A stretch of 64,000 bases of DNA from Nocardioides flavescens (lineage in GTDB: Bacteria; Actinomycetota; Actinomycetes; Propionibacteriales; Nocardioidaceae), in NCBI RefSeq assembly GCF_009823805.1, contig NZ_WUEK01000003.1, positions 310,001 through 374,000 on the forward strand. Reading direction: 5' to 3'. The first letter of the stretch is position 1, and each line of letters begins with the position of its first letter. Shown piece by piece: positions 8,733-19,439 of the stretch. The position numbers and the translations under genes are program-made. The notes under the pieces were generated by a model. It was not told the DNA's origin. It saw nothing but the letters and a program-made list of their open reading frames with translations, and ran no database searches.

Positions 8733-9071
8733 GTGGACCTGACGCTTGCGACCAACGAGGTCGACGGAGCGACCATCATCGCCGTCGGCGGCGAGATCGA
8801 CGTCTACACCGCTCCCAAGCTGCGCGACAAGATCACCGAGCTGGTCGCCGCCGGCACCTACGACATCATCGTCGACATGGAGGCCGTCGAGTTCCTCGAC
8901 TCCACCGGCCTCGGCGTCCTGGTCGGCGGCCTGAAGAAGGTGCGCGCCCACGACGGCTCGCTGCAGCTCATCTGCACCCAGGACCGGCTCCTCAAGATCT
9001 TCCGGATCACCGGCCTCGCCAAGGTCTTCGTCATCCACGACTCGGCCGACGGCGCGCTCGCCGCGCGCTGA
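8733..9071 (+). CDS. STAS-domain anti-sigma factor antagonist
   Basis: A 112-residue single-domain protein of the SpoIIAA/RsbV type. The signature [15 protein letters not shown] carries the conserved phosphorylatable Ser at about residue 57, in DSTG. Such proteins bind an anti-sigma kinase when dephosphorylated and so free a stress sigma factor. The GTG at 8733 has AGGGAG seven bases upstream and matches homologue length. No cognate kinase or sigma gene is adjacent, so the partner lies elsewhere. Confidence 0.9.
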   Translation: MDLTLATNEVDGATIIAVGGEIDVYTAPKLRDKITELVAAGTYDIIVDMEAVEFLDSTGLGVLVGGLKKVRAHDGSLQLICTQDRLLKIFRITGLAKVFVIHDSADGALAAR

Positions 9072-9122
9072 GCAGAGCTCCTCACCCCAGCGGACGGCTC
9101 CTCCCGCGACACGACGTGGCCC

Positions 9123-9165
9123 ACGTCACACGTGCAGTGTGACGTACGCCACCCGTGCGTAGACT
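9123..9165 (+). promoter_or_regulatory. Perfect inverted repeat overlapping a candidate hppA promoter
   Basis: ACGTCACAC (9123-9131) and GTGTGACGT (9137-9145) form a perfect 9-bp inverted repeat around GTGCA. The right arm overlaps a weak -35 (GTGTGA, 9137-9142). A -10-like TAGACT follows at 9160-9165 with 17-bp spacing, about 105 bp before hppA. No T-tract follows, so an operator is more likely than a terminator. The bound regulator is unknown. Confidence 0.5.
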
Positions 9166-9270
9166 CCGGCTCGTTCCGCGACCCGGGCTCACCTCCTCAC
9201 CTCTCGGGCTCGTCCCGGGTGCGCGGTCCCGCACCGGACCGAGCACGACCTGACTCACAGAGGAGTTCGC

Positions 9271-11601
9271 ATGGCCGGGTCTCACCCTTCCCTCTCCCCG
9301 TTGGCAGTCGACACGGCGCTGGACGTCGGCGGCGGCAACCTCGTCCTCGTCCTCGTCGTGGCGCTGCTCTCGCTGGTCGCCCTCGGCTTCGGGGCGATGT
9401 TCCGCAAGGAGGTCCTCGCCGCCGGCGAGGGCACGCAGAACATGCGGACCATCGCGCAGGCCGTCCAGGAGGGCGCCGACGCCTACCTGCAGCGCCAGTT
9501 CCGCACGCTCGCGATCTTCGCGGCGGTGGCCTTCGTGGCCCTGCTGGTCCTGCCCGTCGGTGACGCCGACAATGCCACCCTGGTGCGGATCTTCCGCTCG
9601 GTCTTCTTCCTCATCGGCGCCGGGTTCTCCGCCGCCGTGGGCTACCTCGGCATGTCGCTGGCGGTGCGGGCCAACCTGCGCGTCGCCGCCGCCGCCGAGT
9701 CCGAGGGGCGCGACCCCGCGATGAACATCGGACTGCGCACCGGCGCGATGGTCGGCATGCTCACCGTCGGCCTCGGCCTGCTCGGCGCGAGCGTCGTGGT
9801 GCTGCTGTTCCAGGGCGACGCGCCCAAGGTGCTCGAGGGCTTCGGCTTCGGCGCCGCGCTGCTGGCGATGTTCATGCGCGTCGGTGGCGGCATCTTCACC
9901 AAGGCCGCCGACGTCGGCGCCGACCTGGTCGGCAAGGTCGAGAACAACATCCCCGAGGACGACCCGCGCAACGCCGCCACCATCGCCGACAACGTCGGTG
10001 ACAACGTCGGCGACTGCGCGGGCATGGCCGCCGACCTCTTCGAGTCCTACGCCGTCACGCTGGTCGCGGCGCTGATCCTGGGCTCGCAGGCCTTCGGCGA
10101 CAAGGGCCTCGTCTTCCCGCTCCTCGTCCCGGCGATGGGCGCGCTCAGCGCGATCGTCGGCGTCTTCATCACCAAGCCCCGCGCCGGCGAGAACGGCCTC
10201 ACCACCATCAACCGGGCCTTCTACATCTCCGCAGCCATCGGTGCCGTCGGGTCGGTGGTCATCGCGTTCCTCTACCTGCCCGGTGACTGGACCGAGCTCG
10301 GCATCGACGTGGCCGGCGCCCCCGACGCCAGCCCGCGGGTCATGGCCTCGGTGGCGGTCGTCATCGGCATCGTGCTCGCTGCGGCCATCCTCGCCCTCAC
10401 CGGCTACTTCACCGGCACCGACTTCCGACCGGTCAAGGACGTCGGCCGCACCTCGCTCACCGGCGCCGCGACCGTCATCCTCTCCGGTCTCTCGGTCGGC
10501 TTCGAGTCCGCGGTCTACACGGCGCTCGTGATCGGTGCAGCGGTCTTCGGAGCCGCGGTCGTCGGCGGTCAGTTCGCGCTCTTCGCCGTCGCCCTGGCCG
10601 GCTGCGGCCTGCTCACCACCGTCGGCGTCATCGTCGCGATGGACACCTTCGGCCCGGTCTCCGACAACGCCCAGGGCATCGCCGAGATGTCCGGCGACGT
10701 CAGCCCCGAGGGCGCGCAGATCCTCACCGAGCTCGACGCGGTCGGCAACACCACCAAGGCGATCACCAAGGGCATCGCGATCGCGACCGCGGTGCTCGCG
10801 GCCAGCGCGCTGTTCGCGTCCTACACCCAGGACGCGCTGTCGGCGTACGCCGAGTCGCTGGGCGACGCGGTGACCGCGGGCGGCCTCGACTTCTACCTCA
10901 CCTTCGTCGTCTTCGACGCCAAGGTGCTGGTGGGCGCGCTGCTCGGGGCGAGCGTCGTCTTCCTCTTCTCGGGCCTGGCCATCAACGCCGTCGGCCGTGC
11001 CGCCGGCGCGGTGGTCTACGAGGTGCGCCGCCAGTTCCGCGAGATCCCCGGGATCATGGAGGGCACCGGTCGGCCGGAGTACGGCCGGGTCGTCGACATC
11101 GTCACCCGCGACTCGCTGCGCGAGCTCGCTACGCCGGGCATCCTGGCGATCCTCGCCCCGGTCGCGGTCGGCTTCGGTCTGGGCGTCGCGCCCCTCGCCG
11201 GCTTCCTCGCCGGCGCCATCGCCACCGGCACCCTGATGGCAGTCTTCCTGGCCAACGCCGGTGGTGCGTGGGACAACGCCAAGAAGCTCGTCGAGGACGG
11301 CAACCACGGCGGCAAGGGCTCCGCGGCCCACGAGGCCACGGTCATCGGCGACACCGTCGGCGACCCGTTCAAGGACACCGCCGGCCCGGCCATCAACCCG
11401 CTGCTCAAGGTGATGAACCTGGTCTCGCTGCTGATCGTCGCCGCGATCGTGCAGCTGTCCTACGGCGACAGCGAGAACGACGTGCTCCGCATCCTCATCG
11501 CGGTGCTCGCCGCCCTCGGCATCGCCGCCGCGGTCTACGTCTCCAAGCGCCGCTCGTCGGTCATCGGCGACGACCAGCCCGCGACGACGACCACCGTCTG
11601 A
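9271..11601 (+). CDS. hppA: Membrane-bound proton-pumping inorganic pyrophosphatase (K+-independent type)
   Basis: A 776-residue integral membrane enzyme with about 16 helices that couples pyrophosphate hydrolysis to ion export. Visible motifs are the substrate loop KAADVGADLVGKVE, the DNVGDNVGDCAGMAADL block beginning near residue 240, and DTVGDPFKDTAGPAINP near the C-terminus. In GNTTKA the Lys at about residue 496 replaces the Ala found in K+-dependent enzymes, so this should be the K+-independent H+-pump class. The ATG has a strong AGAGGAG site. It is monocistronic, and a palindromic repeat cluster follows it. Confidence 0.96.
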   Translation: MAGSHPSLSPLAVDTALDVGGGNLVLVLVVALLSLVALGFGAMFRKEVLAAGEGTQNMRTIAQAVQEGADAYLQRQFRTLAIFAAVAFVALLVLPVGDADNATLVRIFRSVFFLIGAGFSAAVGYLGMSLAVRANLRVAAAAESEGRDPAMNIGLRTGAMVGMLTVGLGLLGASVVVLLFQGDAPKVLEGFGFGAALLAMFMRVGGGIFTKAADVGADLVGKVENNIPEDDPRNAATIADNVGDNVGDCAGMAADLFESYAVTLVAALILGSQAFGDKGLVFPLLVPAMGALSAIVGVFITKPRAGENGLTTINRAFYISAAIGAVGSVVIAFLYLPGDWTELGIDVAGAPDASPRVMASVAVVIGIVLAAAILALTGYFTGTDFRPVKDVGRTSLTGAATVILSGLSVGFESAVYTALVIGAAVFGAAVVGGQFALFAVALAGCGLLTTVGVIVAMDTFGPVSDNAQGIAEMSGDVSPEGAQILTELDAVGNTTKAITKGIAIATAVLAASALFASYTQDALSAYAESLGDAVTAGGLDFYLTFVVFDAKVLVGALLGASVVFLFSGLAINAVGRAAGAVVYEVRRQFREIPGIMEGTGRPEYGRVVDIVTRDSLRELATPGILAILAPVAVGFGLGVAPLAGFLAGAIATGTLMAVFLANAGGAWDNAKKLVEDGNHGGKGSAAHEATVIGDTVGDPFKDTAGPAINPLLKVMNLVSLLIVAAIVQLSYGDSENDVLRILIAVLAALGIAAAVYVSKRRSSVIGDDQPATTTTV

Positions 11602-11611
11602 CGCACGTCGG

Positions 11612-11745
11612 GAGTGGTTTCGAGACGGCGCTGGCGCGCCTCCTCAACCACCGGCAACGGTGACTTCGAGACGGCGCTGGCGCGCCTCCTCAACCACCGG
11701 TGCCGGTGGTTGAGGAAGGACGAAGTCCTGTCTCGAAACCACTCC
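11612..11745. repeat. Cluster of direct and inverted repeats between hppA and a methyltransferase gene
   Basis: A block starting TTCGAGACGGCGCTGGCG and ending CTCAACCACCGG occurs twice in direct orientation (11618-11654 and 11664-11700). An inverted relative follows at 11703-11745, containing CCGGTGGTTGAGGA and TCTCGAAACCACTCC. The transcript could fold into a long hairpin, so the unit may act as a terminator. Similar GTTTCGAGAC / CTCAACCACC palindromes are, to my knowledge, scattered between genes in Nocardioides genomes, which suggests a dispersed repeat family. Confidence 0.8.
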
Positions 11746-11772
11746 TGACATAGCCCTCCCTAGGCTGCTCCC

Positions 11773-13260
11773 GTGCGTGAGACGTCCCCCGACCTGCCCC
11801 GCAAGCTCCGCGAGGCACTGCTCGCCGCCGACTTCACGGTCGACGCCGTGCGCGAGCTGCTCGGCGACGTGGCCGACGGTGCGCTGCTGCGCAACGAGAC
11901 GACGCCGGCGCTGCGGCGCACGGCGCGCGACACCGGGCCGCTCGCGACGCTGACCCGGCTGTTCCTGCTGCAGACGACGGTCTCGGCGGAGGCCGCCGAC
12001 GCGGCGCTGCCGGGGCTGGTCGACCGGCTGGTGGCCGAGGGGGTGCTCGACCGCTCGGTGAGCGAGGTCGCGGCCCGCCTCGACGTGCGGCCGTACTCCT
12101 CCGACGACGTCGACCTGTGGGTCGTGAGCGACCTGACCCCGGGCCTGGACGGGATGGCCCAGCGCGTCGGCGCCGACCACGTGCTGGGCATCAGCCCGGC
12201 GTCGACCTCGCTGGCGCAGCTGACGCTGCGCGCCCCGGTCGGCCGGGCGCTCGACCTCGGCACCGGCTGCGGGGTGCAGGCGCTGCACCTCGCGACCCAC
12301 GCCCGCAGCGTGGTCGCCACCGACGTCAACCAGCGCGCGCTCGGCATCACCCGGTTCAACGCCGCGCTCAACGAGGTGGGCGAGCGGGTCGAGGTGCGCG
12401 ACGGGTCGTTCTTCGAGCCGGTGCGCGGCGAGCGCTTCGACCTGATCGCCACCAACCCGCCGTTCGTCATCTCCCCGGCGACGGGGGAGCGGCTGGTCTA
12501 CCGCGACTCGGGGCTGCCCGGCGACCGGGTCGTCGAGGACATCGTGCGCGCCGCGCCCACCCACCTCGCCGACGGCGGGGTCTGCCAGGTGCTGGCCAAC
12601 TGGGTCGTGCACCGCGACCAGCCCTGGGACGAGCGGCTCGCCGGCTGGCTCGACCCGACCTGCGACGCGCTGGTGGTGCAGCGCGAGACCCTCGACCCGG
12701 CGGCGTACGTCGAGCTGTGGCTCAAGGACTCCGGCCACCACCCGGCCACGGGCGGCGACGGCGGGGAGTACCGCCGTCGCTACGACACCTGGCTCTCGTG
12801 GCTGGAGGAGCAGGGCGTCGAGGCGATCGGCTTCGGCTGGATCAACCTGCGCGCCGCGGGTCGCGCCGAGGGCACCGCCCGTCACGCGCTGTGGGAGTGG
12901 CCCTACGACGTGGAGCAGCCGATCGCGCCGGCGATCGGGGACTGGTTGGCCGCCGACCCGGAGGTCGGCCCGGACGACACCCTGACCCTGCGCGTCGACG
13001 TGGTGCAGGAGACCGTCGGCGCCGCCGGCGCCGAGGACCCGGAGTCGATCGTGCTGCGCCAGCAGCGCGGCTTCCGCCGGGCCCGCACCGCCGACACCGT
13101 CACGGCCGGCTTCGTCGGAGCGTGCGACGGCGACCTGCCGGTCGGGGCGATCCTCGACGCGCTCGCCGAGCTGCTCGCCCTCGACCCGGCGGCGCTGCGC
13201 GAGGACCAGCTGCCCGTCGTGCGCGAGCTCGTCGACGAGGGGTTCCTGCTGCGCCGCTGA
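11773..13260 (+). CDS. Class I SAM-dependent methyltransferase with N-terminal accessory domain
   Basis: A 495-residue protein. The first 150 residues are a helical region without a recognised motif. The Rossmann methyltransferase core has motif I LDLGTGCGVQAL starting at residue 160 and motif IV TNPPF at 227-231. The NPPF type is shared by enzymes that methylate amide or ring nitrogens (PrmC, RsmC, TrmN6). The C-terminal 180 residues may bind the substrate. Target RNA or protein is not known. It starts at GTG with no neighbour in tandem, and the next gene converges. Confidence 0.8.
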   Translation: MRETSPDLPRKLREALLAADFTVDAVRELLGDVADGALLRNETTPALRRTARDTGPLATLTRLFLLQTTVSAEAADAALPGLVDRLVAEGVLDRSVSEVAARLDVRPYSSDDVDLWVVSDLTPGLDGMAQRVGADHVLGISPASTSLAQLTLRAPVGRALDLGTGCGVQALHLATHARSVVATDVNQRALGITRFNAALNEVGERVEVRDGSFFEPVRGERFDLIATNPPFVISPATGERLVYRDSGLPGDRVVEDIVRAAPTHLADGGVCQVLANWVVHRDQPWDERLAGWLDPTCDALVVQRETLDPAAYVELWLKDSGHHPATGGDGGEYRRRYDTWLSWLEEQGVEAIGFGWINLRAAGRAEGTARHALWEWPYDVEQPIAPAIGDWLAADPEVGPDDTLTLRVDVVQETVGAAGAEDPESIVLRQQRGFRRARTADTVTAGFVGACDGDLPVGAILDALAELLALDPAALREDQLPVVRELVDEGFLLRR

Positions 13261-13275
13261 CCCGTCGTCGGCCCG

Positions 13276-14031
13276 TCACGCCGCCTCGGCGTCGGAGAGG
13301 GCACGCTCGCGCAACCGCACCAGCCGGCGGCGCACGCCGGACACCAGCAGGTCGGCGTGCCCGAGGGGGAGCAGCCGGGGCACGCCGAACGGCTCGGACC
13401 AGTGGTGCACCCGACCGCCCAGCGCGTGGACCACGAGGTGCCCGCTGCTCGACAACGGCCCCCGCAGGCCGATCTGCTCGCCGAGCTGCCGCTGGGTGAG
13501 CGGGCTGGCCGGGTGGAGCAGCAGGTTGGCCTTGCCCACCGCCCACACCAGCCCGCCGGCGAGGTGCTCGGGCGTGGGCGGCGACGTCACCGCCCACGGG
13601 TCGCGCTCCCAGGTGCGCACCAGCGCCCTGCGCAGCGCGACGGCACCCTCGCCCGCCAGGCCCCGCGCGGTCACCCGCTCGAGCGCGGCCCACGTCTCGG
13701 CCAGCCGCCGCTGCGCGGCCCGGTCGCCAGCGTCGGGCAGGTCGGTGCCGTCGTCCTCGAGCCGCTCCTCGTCGAGCGCGAGCACCGCCGCGCGCCCGCC
13801 GCACACCTCGTCGAGCCACTCCAGGATCTGCACGTGCTGTGGCGGCCGGGGCGGCGGGTCCGGCCGCCTCGGCGCACTCCACCGCTCGGTCAGGGCCTCC
13901 CACCGCGATCCCTCGACCGGCTCGGTCCACGTCTCGGCCAGCCGGCCGTCGACGAAGACCAGGTGCGTCACCCGGTCGGGCTCGTGATCACGCTCGTCGA
14001 AGGCCCACTCGTCGTACCGCTCACGTCTCAT
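13276..14031 (-). CDS. Conserved hypothetical protein
   Basis: A 251-residue soluble protein, acidic at the N-terminus and Arg-rich at the C-terminus. No transmembrane segment, signal peptide or catalytic signature is visible. A segment near the middle (LVWAVGKANLLLHPASPLTQRQLGEQIGL) resembles a helix-turn-helix or helical packing motif. It begins at an ATG and ends 15 bases from the stop of the convergent methyltransferase. I do not recognise a function; a DUF6398-type family is possible but was not verified. Confidence 0.6.
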   Translation of the reverse strand: MRRERYDEWAFDERDHEPDRVTHLVFVDGRLAETWTEPVEGSRWEALTERWSAPRRPDPPPRPPQHVQILEWLDEVCGGRAAVLALDEERLEDDGTDLPDAGDRAAQRRLAETWAALERVTARGLAGEGAVALRRALVRTWERDPWAVTSPPTPEHLAGGLVWAVGKANLLLHPASPLTQRQLGEQIGLRGPLSSSGHLVVHALGGRVHHWSEPFGVPRLLPLGHADLLVSGVRRRLVRLRERALSDAEAA

Positions 14032-14093
14032 GGCTCGACGGTGGCACGGATCCGCTTCGCCCCGCCGAGCTCCTCCACAGGGCCCGGCGACCC

Positions 14094-14837
14094 TCAGCGG
14101 TGCGAGCCGCTGAGCCGCAGCGAGGGGCCGTCGACCTCACTGCCGAGGCTCGTGTCGACCTCGAGCTCGAGGACCGGGGTCGGGTCGCACGAGGCGCGCA
14201 GCACCCGGATCGTGCCCTCGCCGCTCACGGCGCTCGACACCTCGTTGGCCTCGGCGCCGCCGGTGCCCGGCGATGGGTCGGCCACGAAGACCGTGATCGG
14301 GAAGGACCCCGAGTCGCCGGGACCGTCGACCGGCAGCTCCAGCGTGCGCGGGGCGTCGAACGCCGCGACGCGCGCCTCTACGTAGACGAACGGTCGCCGC
14401 ACGGCGAGGTCGTCGGAGTCCTCGGAGCCGGTGACGTCGATGGGGCTCCACAGCCACACCCGGTCCTTGCCCCCGCCCTCGCCCATCGGGTCACCGGCCG
14501 TGGTGGTCGGCGGGTCGCAGCTGACCGTCACGTCGGAGAACTCGTACGTCGACCCGTCGGGCCGGGTGAGCACCAGCGGGCTCGTGGCGGGCGTGCCCTC
14601 GTCGGTCGCGACCGGCACGTCACCTCGACCGCCGGAGCCGGTGAGAGCCACGGCGGCCCCCGTGCCGCCGACGACCGCGAGGGCGGCGACCCCGGCGAGG
14701 GCGGCGCGGCGGCGGTGACGCCGGACGACGATCCGGCGACCGATCCGGGTCCCGGCGTCGCGCGGCGGCTCGAGCGCCGAGCCGAGGCGGTCGTAGGCGT
14801 GCTGGAGGTCGGGCTGGGGGTCGTGGGCGTCGTTCAC
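14094..14837 (-). CDS. Single-pass membrane protein partnered with a SigE-family sigma factor
   Basis: A 247-residue protein. The GTG start at 14837 overlaps the stop of the sigma factor gene by four bases, so the pair is co-translated. A 45-residue cytoplasmic part is followed by one transmembrane helix (about residues 47-66, flanked by an Arg/His cluster) and a 180-residue extracytoplasmic domain. That domain has two Cys residues (VSCDPP and RASCDP). The position is that of an anti-sigma factor, but there is no HxxxCxxC zinc motif and the cytoplasmic part is very short. The regulatory role is therefore an inference. Confidence 0.7.
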   Translation of the reverse strand: MNDAHDPQPDLQHAYDRLGSALEPPRDAGTRIGRRIVVRRHRRRAALAGVAALAVVGGTGAAVALTGSGGRGDVPVATDEGTPATSPLVLTRPDGSTYEFSDVTVSCDPPTTTAGDPMGEGGGKDRVWLWSPIDVTGSEDSDDLAVRRPFVYVEARVAAFDAPRTLELPVDGPGDSGSFPITVFVADPSPGTGGAEANEVSSAVSGEGTIRVLRASCDPTPVLELEVDTSLGSEVDGPSLRLSGSHR

Positions 14838-15361
14838 TGCGTGTCTCCTGTCGTGGTGCGCAGCGGCCCGTGGTCGCGGGCGTGCTGCCGGAGCCGCTCG
14901 GTGCCGCGGGAGAGCTGGCTCTTGACCGTGCCCTCCGAGCAACCCATGCGCGCGGCGATGGTGCGCACGTCGAGGTCCTCGACGTACCTGAGCGCCAGCG
15001 CGGTCCGCTGACGTGGGGTGAGCGTGGTGAGCGCCTCGACGAGCCACCCGTCGAGCTCGCCGACGACGACCACCGGGGCGGGCTCGTCCGTGCGGTGGGG
15101 CTGCAGCAGCTCGCGGCGCAGCCGGCGGATGCGGTCGACGTTGAGCCGCACCATCACGGTCCGCGCGTACGCCCCGGGCTCATCGAGCCGGAGCCGGCCC
15201 CACCGCTCGCCGAGGCGGGCGAGCGTCTCCTGGGTGAGGTCCCAGGCGTCGTGCGGGTTGGCCGTGAGGGCGTGGGCGAGGCCGAGCAGTGGCCGCGTCT
15301 GGGCGCGCACGAAGTCGTCGAACGTCGTACCGTCGTCGTGCGGTGGGGAGGGTCCGTCCAC
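14834..15361 (-). CDS. SigE-family ECF RNA polymerase sigma factor
   Basis: A 175-residue sigma factor with region 2 at about residues 18-85 (FDDFVRAQTRPLLGLAHALTANPHDAWDLTQETL, then RTVMVRLNVDRIRR). Region 4 is near 120-165 (LTPRQRTALALRYVEDLDVRTIAARMGCSEGTVKSQLSRG). This is the ECF41/SigE-like actinobacterial group of about 170 residues. The GTG at 15361 has AAAGGGGG upstream and gives the usual length. It shares an operon with a membrane protein. The trigger is not evident. Confidence 0.9.
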   Translation of the reverse strand: MDGPSPPHDDGTTFDDFVRAQTRPLLGLAHALTANPHDAWDLTQETLARLGERWGRLRLDEPGAYARTVMVRLNVDRIRRLRRELLQPHRTDEPAPVVVVGELDGWLVEALTTLTPRQRTALALRYVEDLDVRTIAARMGCSEGTVKSQLSRGTERLRQHARDHGPLRTTTGDTQ

Positions 15362-15729
15362 CGGGCCCCCTTTCTCCGAGTGCCTCAGGGCGTGTCTCCC
15401 ACGCCCTCGTAGTCGCCCGCGCGGCGTCGCATCGGACCTGGACTGCGTTTTCGTCGCCCGCCGTGACTCCGCCACGGCGGGCTCCTCCGCCTTGCCAGCT
15501 CCGCGCGACCCCACGCCTGCTCCCACGCGGACTTGGGAGACGCGCCCTACGCTGACACTGACGAGGGCGGACCCCAGAACGTTGAGGGGACGCCGCCTCG
15601 TCCCTCCGGGCCGGTGGACGACGGGTGACGCGCTACCGTGAGCCGCCGTGACCCGGGCTCGCCGCGGTGGCGCGGCAGCAGGACACGAGCAGCAGACGAG
15701 CGGCACGACGAGCGGATTGCAGGGAACCA
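15362..15729. other. Divergent intergenic region between the sigma factor and topA
   Basis: This 368-bp gap serves two divergent genes. It contains two perfect hairpins: GGGCGTG (15388-15394) with CACGCCC (15400-15406), and CCCGCCGTG (15457-15465) with CACGGCGGG (15473-15481). Neither is followed by a T-run in the direction of transcription, so they may be operators or mRNA leader structures. I see no convincing -35/-10 pair and no small gene. Confidence 0.5.
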
Positions 15730-18455
<2,726 letters not shown>

Positions 18456-18459
<4 letters not shown>

Positions 18460-18755
18460 GTGCCTACTGGATCAGCCTCTACCGCGAGGTCAACGACGCC
18501 GACAAGCTCGCGGCGTACGCCGAGCTGGCGGGTCCCGCCCTGGTGGAGGCCGGCGGCCGCTTCATCGCCCGCGGCACCCCGGTGCAGGTCTACGAGGCCG
18601 GGCTGGAGCAGCGTGCGGTCCTCATCGAGTTCGACTCGGTCGAGGCGGCCGTGGCCGCCCACGACTCGGCGGCCTACCAGGCGGCGCTGGACGCGCTCGG
18701 TGACGGCGCCGTGCGGGACATGCGGATCGTGCCGGGTGTCGGTGCGGCCTCCTAG
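18456..18755 (+). CDS. DUF1330 family protein
   Basis: A 99-residue ferredoxin-like alpha/beta protein with the DUF1330 pattern AYWISLYREVNDADKLAAYAELAGPALVEAGGRF, ending in an RAVLIEF / AYQAAL segment. Family function is unknown; it resembles dimeric alpha-beta barrel enzymes. The GTG start overlaps the topA stop by four bases, an unusual coupling for topA, and tmk begins nine bases downstream. Confidence 0.85.
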
Positions 18756-18764
18756 GCTCACCGC

Positions 18765-19439
18765 GTGACCCCGACCCTCCTGCCGACGTACGACGCGGTC
18801 TACGCGCAGCGCGGGGTCTTCGTCTGCCTCGAGGGCGGCGAGGGGTCGGGCAAGTCCACCCAGGCGCGCCTGCTGGCCGACTGGCTGGCCGAGCGGGGCC
18901 TCACCGCGGTGCTCACCCGGGAGCCGGGCGACACCCCGGTCGGTGCCGAGCTGCGCCGCATCGTGCTGAGCCCCGAGACCGGGGCGCTGGCGCACCGCAC
19001 CGAGGCGCTGCTCTACGCCGCCGACAAGGCCGAGCACGTCGAGACGGTGGTGCTGCCGGCGCTCGAGCGGGACGAGGTGGTCGTCACCGACCGCTACGTC
19101 GACTCGACCCTGGCCTACCAGGGCGCCGGCCGTGACCTCGACGTCTCCGAGGTCGAGGCAGTGGCGCGCTGGGCGACCCGCGGGCTGCGCCCGCACCTGA
19201 CCGTCGTGCTCGACCTCGACCCGGCCCAGGGGCACGCCCGCTTCGAGGGCCGCGACCGCATCGAGGGCGAGCCGCTGGAGTTCTTCGTCCGCGTGCGGCA
19301 GGCGTTCCTCGACATGGCCGCCGCCGACCCTGAGCACTACCTCGTCGTCGACGCCCGCGCCGAGCGCGAGGCCATCGCCGCCCAGGTGCGCGCGCGGCTG
19401 GAGCCGCTGCTGGAGCCGGAGCTGGAGTCAGAGCAGTGA
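18765..19439 (+). CDS. tmk: Thymidylate (dTMP) kinase
   Basis: A 224-residue P-loop kinase that phosphorylates dTMP to dTDP for DNA synthesis. The P-loop GGEGSGKS lies at residues 24-31, the DRY motif is in VVTDRYVDSTLAYQGAGRDL, and the thymidine-site Arg region TREPG is present. A 17-residue N-terminal extension precedes the first strand. It starts at GTG and overlaps holB by four bases, the usual tmk-holB pairing. Confidence 0.95.
   Translation: MTPTLLPTYDAVYAQRGVFVCLEGGEGSGKSTQARLLADWLAERGLTAVLTREPGDTPVGAELRRIVLSPETGALAHRTEALLYAADKAEHVETVVLPALERDEVVVTDRYVDSTLAYQGAGRDLDVSEVEAVARWATRGLRPHLTVVLDLDPAQGHARFEGRDRIEGEPLEFFVRVRQAFLDMAAADPEHYLVVDARAEREAIAAQVRARLEPLLEPELESEQ

Noticed and set aside
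8507..8779. N-terminal extension of the helicase gene
   Set aside because: The extra 91 residues are low-complexity, would overlap the anti-sigma antagonist gene on the other strand and have no family support.
9082..11331. A 749-residue open frame antisense to hppA
   Set aside because: Low-complexity Asp/Gly/Glu/Arg composition and complete overlap with hppA mark it as a codon-bias shadow.
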